From NCBI GenBank assembly GCA_024684155.1, contig JAIKXK010000001.1, forward strand, positions 1-8,579: a DNA stretch of 8,579 nucleotides. The letters run 5' to 3'. The notes under the pieces were generated by a model. That model worked only from the letters and a program-made list of their open reading frames with translations. It was not told the origin of the DNA and ran no database searches. Positions 1 through 6,756 of this stretch are shown in pieces; position 1 is the first letter of the stretch; the number at the start of each line of letters is the position of its first letter. This DNA comes from Lachnospiraceae bacterium (GTDB taxonomy: Bacteria; Bacillota; Clostridia; Lachnospirales; Lachnospiraceae). The position numbers and the translations under genes are program-made.

Positions 1-958
1 CTTCATCATCTATATCACTATCGTCATCATTAGCTGCTGCAAGTCCTGCCTGCTCCTGAATACGTCTTACTTCATCATCTGTAATTACACGAGTCTTATC
101 AGCATCATCTGCATCTACAATATTTACAAAGTCTTCATCCGGATTTACCAATGCCTTTTTAAGATCAGTTAACAACTCTTCCATAGTTGCATATCTACGA
201 TCCTGACTCTTCATGGTGGATTTTAAAATAATCTTTTCTAAACTAATAGGAATATTAGGCGCATACACACTTGGAGCTGTCATTTCTGACTGTAAGTGTT
301 GAAGTGCAATAGCCACTGTGGTATCCCCATCATAAGGAACACGACCAGTAATCATTTCATACATTACAATTCCCAAAGAATAAATATCACTTTGGAATCC
401 AACATAACCATTTCTAGCCTGTTCTGGAGATGAATAGTGAACAGATCCCATAATATCAGCATTAATGGTATTAGAAGAAGCGGCTCTTGCAATACCAAAA
501 TCTGTAACTTTTACTTTTCCTTCTTTTGAAATAATAATGTTCTGAGGCTTAATATCTCTATGAACAATATTTTTCTTATGAGCAGCTTCAATTCCCCTGC
601 CAACCTGAATTGCAATGGAAATTACTTCATTATAAGCAAGCTGTCCTTTTTTTGAAATATAAGTCTTTAGAGTAATCCCCTCTACATATTCCATAACGAT
701 GTAATACATTCCATTTTCAGAACCTACATCGTAAATATTTACAATATTAGCATGCTCTAATCCTGCTGCTGCCTGAGCTTCCTGGCGAAACTTTGCAACA
801 AATGAAGCATCCTCGTTAAATTCCTGTTTTAAAACTTTTAAAGCTACTTCTCTACCTAAAGAATGATCCAATGCCTTATACACATCCGACATTCCGCCTG
901 TACCGATTTTTTCAATTACCTCGTACCTGTCTGCTATATATGTACCATTTTCAAACAT
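1..958 (-). CDS. prkC: Serine/threonine protein kinase PrkC (PknB family), C-terminus cut by window edge
   Basis: Membrane-anchored Hanks-type Ser/Thr kinase; in Firmicutes relatives it senses peptidoglycan fragments and phosphorylates translation and cell-wall proteins, opposed by the phosphatase encoded just upstream. The first 319 codons are visible and contain the whole kinase domain. Seen: glycine-rich loop GTGGMSDVY (residues 19-27), ATP-binding Lys41 in VALK, helix-C Glu60, catalytic loop HRDIKPQN (133-140, Asp135), DFG at 153-155, SPE at 177-179 and DIYSLG (191-196). Residues 272-319 are a very acidic linker (18 Asp/Glu of 48) leading towards the expected transmembrane helix and PASTA repeats, which lie off the left edge and are not seen. 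The ATG at 956-958 is two bases after the stp stop, and its GAGGT ribosome site (965-969) sits in the last codons of stp, so the two are probably translationally coupled. The activation loop is short and Thr-poor compared with B. subtilis PrkC. Family call is firm; PASTA repeats are assumed from context. Confidence 0.95.
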   Translation of the reverse strand, partial: MFENGTYIADRYEVIEKIGTGGMSDVYKALDHSLGREVALKVLKQEFNEDASFVAKFRQEAQAAAGLEHANIVNIYDVGSENGMYYIVMEYVEGITLKTYISKKGQLAYNEVISIAIQVGRGIEAAHKKNIVHRDIKPQNIIISKEGKVKVTDFGIARAASSNTINADIMGSVHYSSPEQARNGYVGFQSDIYSLGIVMYEMITGRVPYDGDTTVAIALQHLQSEMTAPSVYAPNIPISLEKIILKSTMKSQDRRYATMEELLTDLKKALVNPDEDFVNIVDADDADKTRVITDDEVRRIQEQAGLAAANDDDSDIDDE

Positions 959-960
959 TT

Positions 961-1698
961 CTATACCTCATCTTTAAAGGAATCAATAACAATTACTGTA
1001 ATGTTATCTTTTCCGCCGTTTTCATTCGCCTTCTCTACTAACTGTTCCGCCTTTTGCTTTACCTTTTGATCAGAGAGCAAAATACTTTCAATTTCCTCAT
1101 CGCTTAACATATTGGTAAGACCATCTGTACACATCAAAATTTGGTGTACATCAGAAATAGGGACATCAAAGAAGTCTATCTTTACATTGCTTTCTGCTCC
1201 TACTGCACGGGTAATCTTATGCTTATCCACATGCTTTCTTGCAGCTTCTCTTGTAATTCCTCCTGTACGGACTAATTCCTCTACTACAGAATGATCCCTA
1301 GTTACCTGGCGTAGTCCCTCATCTTCGATTACATATAATCGAGAGTCACCTACATTTGCCACATAAAGATGTTCACCAAAAACTGTAGCTGCCACAAAAG
1401 TGGTGCCCATTCCTGTTTTTGAAGCATCCTGCTGTGCTTCCTTATAAATTTTTTTATTTGCGAATTTAATTGCCGAATCTATGGCTGGGATTGGTTCTAA
1501 AATATTCTTAGATCGGATTTCTTCTAGTACCGTCCTTACTGCAGTTTCAGAAGCATATTCGCCAGCCTGATGGCCGCCCATACCGTCTGCAACTAAAAAC
1601 AGATTTGACAGTGCTCCTGTATCGGCATCGGAGGCAAATACGTAATCCTGATTATTGGATCGTATTCGACCTGTATTCGTAATGGCATAAAAAATCAT
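961..1698 (-). CDS. prpC: PP2C-family serine/threonine phosphatase (Stp/PrpC)
   Basis: Cytoplasmic metal-dependent (Mn/Mg) phosphatase that removes phosphate from PrkC and its targets. The 245 residues are close to the usual length for PrpC/Stp (about 240-255). Seen: an N-terminal RSNNQD with metal-site Asp18 (the family usually has RxxNED), VADGMGGHQAGE with Asp38 and Gly39, GMGTT (97-100), VANVGDSRLY (113-122), TRDHS (133-137), CTDGL with Asp192, and GKDNITV with Asp231. All the metal-binding aspartates expected of bacterial PP2C are present, so it should be active. The start at ATG 1696-1698 has an AGGA-type ribosome site (1703-1706) four bases upstream, in the 14-bp gap after rlmN. It is followed within two bases by prkC, the standard phosphatase-kinase pairing of Firmicutes. 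No signal peptide or membrane segment is seen. Confidence 0.96.
   Translation of the reverse strand: MIFYAITNTGRIRSNNQDYVFASDADTGALSNLFLVADGMGGHQAGEYASETAVRTVLEEIRSKNILEPIPAIDSAIKFANKKIYKEAQQDASKTGMGTTFVAATVFGEHLYVANVGDSRLYVIEDEGLRQVTRDHSVVEELVRTGGITREAARKHVDKHKITRAVGAESNVKIDFFDVPISDVHQILMCTDGLTNMLSDEEIESILLSDQKVKQKAEQLVEKANENGGKDNITVIVIDSFKDEV
965..969 (-). promoter_or_regulatory. Ribosome binding site of prkC inside the end of stp
   Basis: GAGGT lies in the last codons of the phosphatase gene (GAT GAG GTA TAG), six bases before the prkC ATG. A ribosome finishing stp would uncover and feed this site, so kinase and phosphatase output are likely tied together. Confidence 0.65.
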
Positions 1699-1712
1699 GT
1701 CATCCTGCCTTT

Positions 1713-2759
1713 CTATGAGTGGGATTCTTTCATATGACGTCTACGCAATTGACCGCAAGCTCCGTCAATATCCCTGCCCATTTCTCTTCTAATGGTAACA
1801 TTTATTCCATATTTTTCAAGTTTATTTTTAAAAGCGAAAACCGCCTCTTTGCTGGATGATTTGTAGTCTCTTTCCTTAATTGGATTCACTGGAATGAGAT
1901 TGATATGACAGTTTTTATGTGCAAAAAACTCTCCTAGTTCTCTTGCATCTTCTTCTCTGTCATTTTGCCCCGCAATTAAACTATACTCATAGGACATTCG
2001 TCGACCTGTCTCTTTAAAGTAAGTATCACAGGCTTCTAATACCTCATGAATATCATACTTATTTGCAATTGGCATTAAAGCCATTCTCTTTTCCTGGGAG
2101 GATGCATGAAGGGACAATGCCAGAGTAATCTGCAAATGTTTCTTTGCCAGATCGTAAATACGAGGCACAATTCCACAGGTAGAAACCGTAATGTTTCTCT
2201 GAGAAAGATTTAATCCCTTTTCATCTGTTAAAAGTGCAATAAAGCGAAGCAGGTTGTCATAGTTATCAAGAGGTTCTCCTGTACCCATAACTACAACGTG
2301 ACTTACTCTTTCTCCACTGTGTTTTTGAATGGCGTAAATCTGATCTAAGATTTCTGAAGGAGTTAAATTACGCAGCCATCCATCCAATGTGGAAGCGCAA
2401 AATCTACAGCCCATCTTGCAACCTACTTGCGAAGAAACACAAACAGATATTCCATGCTCATAGCGCATCATAACGCTTTCTACATAATTCCCATCTGATA
2501 GTTCAAAGAGATATTTTCTCGTTCCATCCTCTTTGGAAATTTGGCAATCTGCCTGAATTAAACTTACATACTCTGCATTTTCTTTTAACTTATCCTTTAA
2601 GTTATTTGGAAGATTTTTCATTTCGTCGTAGTCTCTTGCCAAGTGAACATGCATCCACTCATAAAGCTGCTTTGCACGAAACTTCTTTTCTCCAAGCTCT
2701 TCTATAAAATTTTGTAATTCCTCAAAATTTAAGGATTTAATATCTGTTTTTTCACTCAT
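1713..2759 (-). CDS. rlmN: Dual-specificity 23S rRNA/tRNA adenine-C2 methyltransferase RlmN (radical SAM)
   Basis: Radical-SAM enzyme that places m2A at A2503 of 23S rRNA and A37 of some tRNAs, affecting peptidyl-transferase-centre function and translational accuracy. With the ATG at 2757-2759 the protein is 348 residues, near the family norm. Seen (348-residue numbering): the [4Fe-4S] cluster motif CKMGCRFC (114-121), the cysteine in ISVCVSSQVGC (Cys107, equivalent to E. coli Cys118), MGTGEPLDNY (158-167) for SAM binding, and the methyl-carrying cysteine in DIDGACGQL (Cys335, equivalent to E. coli Cys355). The segment after the cluster (CASTLDGWLRNLTPSEI) is RlmN-like rather than Cfr-like. 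An in-frame TTG at 2766-2768 would add three residues, but the ATG is the better codon and is preceded by GAAAAG; neither has a strong ribosome site, which fits coupling to rsmB, whose stop (2752-2754) overlaps this start by 8 bp. Confidence 0.96.
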   Translation of the reverse strand: MSEKTDIKSLNFEELQNFIEELGEKKFRAKQLYEWMHVHLARDYDEMKNLPNNLKDKLKENAEYVSLIQADCQISKEDGTRKYLFELSDGNYVESVMMRYEHGISVCVSSQVGCKMGCRFCASTLDGWLRNLTPSEILDQIYAIQKHSGERVSHVVVMGTGEPLDNYDNLLRFIALLTDEKGLNLSQRNITVSTCGIVPRIYDLAKKHLQITLALSLHASSQEKRMALMPIANKYDIHEVLEACDTYFKETGRRMSYEYSLIAGQNDREEDARELGEFFAHKNCHINLIPVNPIKERDYKSSSKEAVFAFKNKLEKYGINVTIRREMGRDIDGACGQLRRRHMKESHS

Positions 2760-4044
2760 GCTTTTCAAATACGGCTATATAAAAGCCATCCATTTCATTT
2801 TTCTTTGGAAAGATTTGTTCCTCAGATAGCAACGTATATTCACTGAAATGATCTAAAAACCATTTTGTATTATCATCATTTTCTGTTTTGTTTACGGTGC
2901 AGGTAGAGAAAATCAATCTACCTCCATCCTTCACATAGTCTTTTCCATTTGTTAAAATATCTCTCTGTAGCTTAGCTAAAGAAGCAATATCTTCTTCCTT
3001 TACCCGGTACTTTATTTCCGGTTTCTTTCCTAATACCCCAAGGCCAGAACAGGGCAAATCGCAAACCACAACATCATATTGTTCTTTTGCGTCTTCGTCA
3101 AATTTTGTTGCATCCCAAACCTTTGCAGATATATTTGTAAGGCCGCTTCGTTTAATATTTTCATTTATAATAGAAACCTTTTCTTCTGATAAATCTCTTG
3201 CTTCTACCAAGCCGCCATTATTTGCAACTCCAAGAATTTCAGCCATATGAAGACTCTTTCCTCCAGGAGCAGCACATACATCCAGTATCTTTTCTCCCCC
3301 TTTTATATCTGCCCTTTGAGCCACCTGCATAGAGGACAAATCCTGTACATAAAAGCGACCTTCTTTAAATGAAGTAAGCTTTTCTAAATAGTCGATACCA
3401 AAAACTCGAAATCCATAAGGAATATTTGTTGGTTGTACCGTAAGATTTTCCTGTTCTAATATGGACTTTAGTTCATTTGGGCTGTTCTTTGTAAGATTTA
3501 CGCGAATGGTAATATCTCCTTTTCCTTCAAAGCCCAAAAGAATTTCTTCTAGCTTTTCTTTTCCATAATCTTGTTCCCAAAGTTTGATTAACCACTCTGG
3601 ACAGGAATATTTTTTAGAAAGATCTGTGGCAAATTCTGTGATTGGTTTTTCTTCTCGTAATATGGAGCGCAGGATTCCATTTACAAATCCGGAAAGTCCT
3701 GCCATACCACGTTTCTTTGAAAGCTTCACCGCTTCATTTACTACTGCTGACTCTGGAACAGAATCCATAAAATAAATCTGATACACACTAAGGCGCAGAA
3801 TATTTCGAATGACCGGTTTCATTTTTCGCACCTTTGTTTTCGAATAAGTATTTAATACTTCATCTAAAAGCAGTGCATTTTCTATGGTTCCAAGAGAAAG
3901 TCTTGTAACAAAGCTTCTTTCATTCTTTTCCAGATACTGATATTTTGAAAGTACATTTCCTAATACCCGGTTGGAAAATCCACCCTTTTCTAAGACTTCC
4001 ATTACAACATCTAAAGACAGCCCTCGTAAATTTTCTTTACCCAT
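2752..4044 (-). CDS. rsmB: 16S rRNA (cytosine-967-C5)-methyltransferase RsmB
   Basis: SAM-dependent m5C methyltransferase of the Fmu/Sun/NOL1 family acting on C967 of 16S rRNA. The 430 residues match full-length RsmB (about 430-450). The N-terminal part (about 5-130) is the NusB-like RNA-binding domain, with VIRNILRLSVYQI and PESAVVNEAVKLSK typical of it. The catalytic domain follows: an FYVQDLSS segment (231-238), SAM motif I DVCAAPGGK (255-263), motif IV DLPCSGLGVLGKKPEIKY with Cys332, and motif VI FSTCTVNKTEND with the nucleophilic Cys382. Both paired cysteines of the m5C reaction are present. The ATG at 4042-4044 has a clear GAGGA ribosome site (4051-4055) six bases upstream. A 71-bp gap with a strong hairpin separates it from fmt, the widest junction in the operon. 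Its stop overlaps the rlmN start. Confidence 0.96.
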   Translation of the reverse strand: MGKENLRGLSLDVVMEVLEKGGFSNRVLGNVLSKYQYLEKNERSFVTRLSLGTIENALLLDEVLNTYSKTKVRKMKPVIRNILRLSVYQIYFMDSVPESAVVNEAVKLSKKRGMAGLSGFVNGILRSILREEKPITEFATDLSKKYSCPEWLIKLWEQDYGKEKLEEILLGFEGKGDITIRVNLTKNSPNELKSILEQENLTVQPTNIPYGFRVFGIDYLEKLTSFKEGRFYVQDLSSMQVAQRADIKGGEKILDVCAAPGGKSLHMAEILGVANNGGLVEARDLSEEKVSIINENIKRSGLTNISAKVWDATKFDEDAKEQYDVVVCDLPCSGLGVLGKKPEIKYRVKEEDIASLAKLQRDILTNGKDYVKDGGRLIFSTCTVNKTENDDNTKWFLDHFSEYTLLSEEQIFPKKNEMDGFYIAVFEKHE

Positions 4045-4050
4045 ATAATT

Positions 4051-4055
4051 TCCTC
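4051..4055 (-). promoter_or_regulatory. Ribosome binding site of rsmB
   Basis: GAGGA on the minus strand, six bases before the rsmB ATG and after the intergenic hairpin. It lies outside the hairpin stem, so the hairpin as drawn would not mask it. This independent site fits rsmB being translated without coupling to fmt. Confidence 0.75.
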
Positions 4056-4073
4056 ACTGTTAATATAAACGCG

Positions 4074-4107
4074 AAAATTAGCCCCAAAGTATCTTAGGGC
4101 TAATTTT
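4074..4107 (-). terminator. Strong hairpin in the fmt-rsmB gap: candidate intrinsic (partial) terminator or RNA-processing/stability element
   Basis: A perfect 11-bp inverted repeat, AAAATTAGCCC at 4074-4084 and its complement at 4097-4107. In the minus-strand RNA the stem extends by U·G, A-U, A-U and G·U to 15 bp around an AUAC loop (4089-4092); on the plus strand the two wobble positions become C/A and A/C mismatches. The 3' arm on the minus strand ends in four U that are part of the stem and is then followed by CGCG, so it is a weak U-tract terminator in the operon direction. On the plus strand the U-tract is better (4104-4108 and more T-rich sequence after it), but no plus-strand gene is present. 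It may reduce read-through between fmt and rsmB or protect the upstream mRNA 3' end. The hairpin is seen directly; the role is inferred. Confidence 0.6.
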
Positions 4108-4115
4108 TCTATTTC

Positions 4116-5090
4116 TTATTCACCTAACATTTCTCCAGCGGTAATTCCATTTCCATGGAGAAAATCTGCAATTTCCATGCGGCGTTTTCCTTCTAATTGA
4201 ACTTCTTCCAAAGAAAGATATCCATCTCCTGTCATAACAACCATCTGATGGTCATCCGCGTATACTACTGTACCAGGAGCAGCTTTTTCTGCTGGTTTTC
4301 CATTGATAGACTCATTTTTGATAAGTCCTCTTGTAAGTGGTGCTTCCGACGCCTTCCAGATTTTTAAGGTTCTTCCACCAAAGGAGGTAAAGGTGGTTGG
4401 CCAGGGATTTAAGCCTCTTACATAACGGCAAATCTCTTCCGCAGATTTTGTAAAATCTACTTTTCCAAGTTCCTTTTTAATCATGCCTACCTTGGTAGCC
4501 TTTGCACCATCCTGCGGGATCCTCTCTGCCACGCCATGTTCAATGGCTGTTAATGCCATACAGCAAAGATTTCCACCAACTACTGCAAGCTTGTCAAACA
4601 AGCCTCCTCCAGTTTCTTCCGGTCCAATTTCAACCTTTTCCTGCATAATAATGTCACCATCATCTAAACCTACGCCCATCTGCATAATGGTAACGCCTGT
4701 ATAAGTATCTCCATTTAAGATTGCCCACTGAATTGGAGCTGCACCTCGATATTTAGGAAGTAAAGAAGCATGAACATTAATACAGCCATACTTTGGAACT
4801 TCTAATAATTCCTTTGGCAAAATCTGGCCAAAGGCAGCTACCACAAAAATATCTGCATTGATTTCTTTTAATTCCGCAATCACGGAAGGATCTTTTACAC
4901 TTTCTGGCTGATACACCATAATTCCCAGTTCTTCCGCAGCTACTTTTACTGCTGGAGGAGTCAATTCTCCACCTCGTCCCTTTGGGCGATCTGGCTGAGT
5001 TACCGCTAACACTACATTATGTCCTGCTTCAACCAAAGCATGTAATGTGTTTACGGCAAAATCAGGTGTTCCCATAAAAATTATATTCAT
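4116..5090 (-). CDS. fmt: Methionyl-tRNA formyltransferase
   Basis: Transfers a formyl group from 10-formyl-tetrahydrofolate to the amino group of initiator Met-tRNA. The 324 residues are a normal full length (about 310-320). Seen: N-terminal MNIIFMGTPDFAV, the TQPDRPKGRG loop (31-40), and the catalytic formyltransferase core with Asn105 and His107 in INVHASLLPKYRGAAPIQ and Asp143 in VGLDDGD, equivalent to E. coli Asn106, His108 and Asp144. The C-terminal part (about 205-320) is the OB-like tRNA-binding domain, with RGLNPWPTTF near its start. The ATG at 5088-5090 follows an excellent ribosome site GGGGGAG (5096-5102) located in the 15-bp gap after the secreted-protein gene. Fmt and Def act at opposite ends of the same formylation cycle and are normally adjacent; here one foreign-looking gene separates them. 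Confidence 0.97.
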   Translation of the reverse strand: MNIIFMGTPDFAVNTLHALVEAGHNVVLAVTQPDRPKGRGGELTPPAVKVAAEELGIMVYQPESVKDPSVIAELKEINADIFVVAAFGQILPKELLEVPKYGCINVHASLLPKYRGAAPIQWAILNGDTYTGVTIMQMGVGLDDGDIIMQEKVEIGPEETGGGLFDKLAVVGGNLCCMALTAIEHGVAERIPQDGAKATKVGMIKKELGKVDFTKSAEEICRYVRGLNPWPTTFTSFGGRTLKIWKASEAPLTRGLIKNESINGKPAEKAAPGTVVYADDHQMVVMTGDGYLSLEEVQLEGKRRMEIADFLHGNGITAGEMLGE

Positions 5091-5105
5091 ATCTGCTCCC
5101 CCTTC

Positions 5106-6251
5106 TTACGTAAAGTCAGAATTTTTGAAATTCTTCTTTTTTGGTGCGCCCTTAATTCCAGATAAATAGAGTTTATATCTCTTACTTTCCGAACTTAAGT
5201 ATTTCTTTTTCACACTATCACTTACCACTAAATTCTCTGAAGGTCCAAGATCATAATCAAAAGGAATCCAAAGCGTTTTCCCTTTTGAGTTTTTCACCTT
5301 TACCACGGTCCAGGCATGATTGATTTTTGTAGAATTGTTAACATAAGCAATCATTCCAAGTGCTTTCCAAACTATTTTTTCATAGGAAGCATACACCTGG
5401 CAAACTCCTGTGGCCTTATTGTTATATAAGGTTTCCATGCCATCTCCTCCAGTTTTACCATAAAACTTTCCAGAGTAGGTCATACAGTAACCACTTCTTG
5501 TATAGTTGCAGGCAAAATATCCGCTCTTTGCAATTACCCATACCTTCATAGCATCACTTAAGCTGTAAAAATTCTTTGCCTTATAGGCAATCACATAGGA
5601 TGCCGCTGTGGCTTTATCTGCATATTTTTTTGAAAGATAAGAATCTGTATAAGTAGTTCCATCACAATACATGGCATCTGTTTGTAGCGAAAGCAAATAC
5701 TTATAAAAAGACAATTGACTTTTAGAAGCCTTGTACTTCTTATAAAAATAATAATAAGCTTTCATTTCATTGTAAGTGGTACCAAAAAGAGTAACGGTAG
5801 CCTTGTTATTTCCTGCGCTTTTTCCTTTTTGAAACTGAGAAAATAACTTTTTAATATATTTTACACCATAGCTATAGGTTTTGGCATCTGAAGTGCTAAT
5901 GGTATATAAATAGTAATTTCCAGATTTTGTTTTTCCAGAAGTTTGAAATACCACACCCTGACCATTTACTTTTTTTATTAACTTATTTAGCTTACTTAAT
6001 GTCTTATTGGATTTAGAATCTGAACCCTTTACCTTCAAAGTAAAAGCTTTATTCTCTTTTAATTTCTTATCTAATTTCTTTGCAACGGAAGTAGTTGCAT
6101 TTTTAACTGTAAAAGTCCCTGCTGCTTCTACCTGGGACATGGAAATTACGGGGTCATTAAAGACTACGGGTGCCAGATTTGCAGAAGAAAATAATAAACA
6201 AAAAACTATCCCGAGTATGCAACGATTAATCCATTTTTGTCTTTTCTTCAT
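5106..6251 (-). CDS. Secreted transglutaminase-like (papain-fold) protein of unknown role
   Basis: 381-residue exported protein of uncertain function. Seen: basic start MKKRQKWINR, hydrophobic segment about 11-30, and a plausible signal-peptidase site near VEAAG (41-45); there is no lipobox and no C-terminal LPxTG anchor. Residues 45-190 form a very basic region (30 Lys and 14 Tyr but only five acidic residues in 146) without a recognised domain. Residues about 195-340 look like a transglutaminase-like core: Cys284 in TGVCQVYASYEKIVWKALGM, His312 in INHAWTVVKV, and Asp332 or Asp334 in WIPFDYDLG, the order and spacing of the Cys-His-Asp triad of that superfamily. Members in bacteria are mostly peptidases or amidases, so a cell-wall or extracellular protease role is plausible but unproven. 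The ATG at 6249-6251 lies six bases after the def stop, with GAGGAA (6261-6266) formed by the last two def codons, so it belongs to the operon. It is not part of the usual Firmicutes def-fmt order. Confidence 0.8.
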   Translation of the reverse strand: MKKRQKWINRCILGIVFCLLFSSANLAPVVFNDPVISMSQVEAAGTFTVKNATTSVAKKLDKKLKENKAFTLKVKGSDSKSNKTLSKLNKLIKKVNGQGVVFQTSGKTKSGNYYLYTISTSDAKTYSYGVKYIKKLFSQFQKGKSAGNNKATVTLFGTTYNEMKAYYYFYKKYKASKSQLSFYKYLLSLQTDAMYCDGTTYTDSYLSKKYADKATAASYVIAYKAKNFYSLSDAMKVWVIAKSGYFACNYTRSGYCMTYSGKFYGKTGGDGMETLYNNKATGVCQVYASYEKIVWKALGMIAYVNNSTKINHAWTVVKVKNSKGKTLWIPFDYDLGPSENLVVSDSVKKKYLSSESKRYKLYLSGIKGAPKKKNFKNSDFT

Positions 6252-6257
6252 TTTCCA

Positions 6258-6743
6258 TTATTCCTCTGTGTCATCATCAGCTAAATCTTCTGCTGTATAC
6301 AATGGGCCTTCCGCTAATTCTGTGTACATATGACCGTCTAAATGATCTAATTCATGACAAATTGCACGAGCTAAAAGTTCGTCTCCCTCGATTTCATATT
6401 CGTCCATATTTTCATCAAAGAATTTTGCTTTTACATGGTTTGGACGTGTAACTGTTCCATATTTTCCAGGAAGAGATAAACATCCTTCTGGTCCTGTTTG
6501 TTCTCCTTCTGTTTCAAGAATGGTAGGATTAATCATTACAATAGGGCCTTCTCCTACATCAATGACTACAATTCGTTTTAATACGCCAACCTGAGGAGCT
6601 GCCAGGCCAACACCATCATGTTCATACATGGTTTCAATCATATCATCTATTAAAATCTTATCTCGTTCTGAAACCTTCTTTAATTCACGGCAAGGCTTTT
6701 CCAAAATAGGATCGCCTTCAATTCTAATTTCTCTTAATGCCAT
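6258..6743 (-). CDS. def: Peptide deformylase
   Basis: Metalloenzyme that removes the formyl group from the N-terminal methionine of nascent proteins at the ribosome exit. Seen in the 161-residue form: motif I GVGLAAPQVG (44-53), motif II EGCLSLPG with metal ligand Cys88, and motif III HELDH with ligands His130 and His134 and catalytic Glu131. The lack of insertions and the short length fit the compact clostridial/Gram-negative-like (type 1B-like) deformylases. The start is set at ATG 6741-6743 because an ideal GGAGG (6750-6754) lies six bases upstream and MALREIRIEGDPIL is the normal family start; an in-frame ATG at 6765-6767 would add eight atypical residues, overlap priA and place the ribosome site inside the gene. 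The C-terminus ends in an acidic tail (EDLADDDTEE). It is 13 bp downstream of priA. Confidence 0.97.
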   Translation of the reverse strand: MALREIRIEGDPILEKPCRELKKVSERDKILIDDMIETMYEHDGVGLAAPQVGVLKRIVVIDVGEGPIVMINPTILETEGEQTGPEGCLSLPGKYGTVTRPNHVKAKFFDENMDEYEIEGDELLARAICHELDHLDGHMYTELAEGPLYTAEDLADDDTEE

Positions 6744-6749
6744 TTTTAA

Positions 6750-6754
6750 CCTCC
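6750..6754 (-). promoter_or_regulatory. Ribosome binding site that fixes the def start
   Basis: Consensus GGAGG on the minus strand with six-base spacing to ATG 6741-6743, just after the priA stop codon (6757-6759). It decides between that start and the in-frame ATG 24 bases further upstream. Confidence 0.85.
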
Positions 6755-6756
6755 AT

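Noticed and set aside
1..35. Trinucleotide-like run (cat/tca/atc) at the left edge
   Set aside because: It encodes an Asp/Glu-rich stretch of the PrkC linker with mixed codons; it is not a DNA tandem repeat.
863..1069. Plus-strand open frame spanning the prkC/stp junction, and similar plus-strand frames at 1112-1294, 3584-3775, 4483-4704, 5360-5551, 6007-6333, 6628-6825, 7387-7593, 7682-7951 and 7927-8232
   Set aside because: All lie antisense to well-supported genes, have no recognisable protein motifs, and are explained as shadows of the coding strand.
2340..2440. rlmN as a possible Cfr-type antibiotic-resistance methyltransferase
   Set aside because: The cysteines are shared by both families, but the segment following the cluster and the operon position next to rsmB and stp are those of housekeeping RlmN.
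4056..4073. Possible internal promoter for rsmB (a TATATT-like -10 after the hairpin)
   Set aside because: The hexamer at the right spacing upstream (ACTTTG) does not resemble a -35 and lies in the hairpin; AT-rich sequence alone is not enough.
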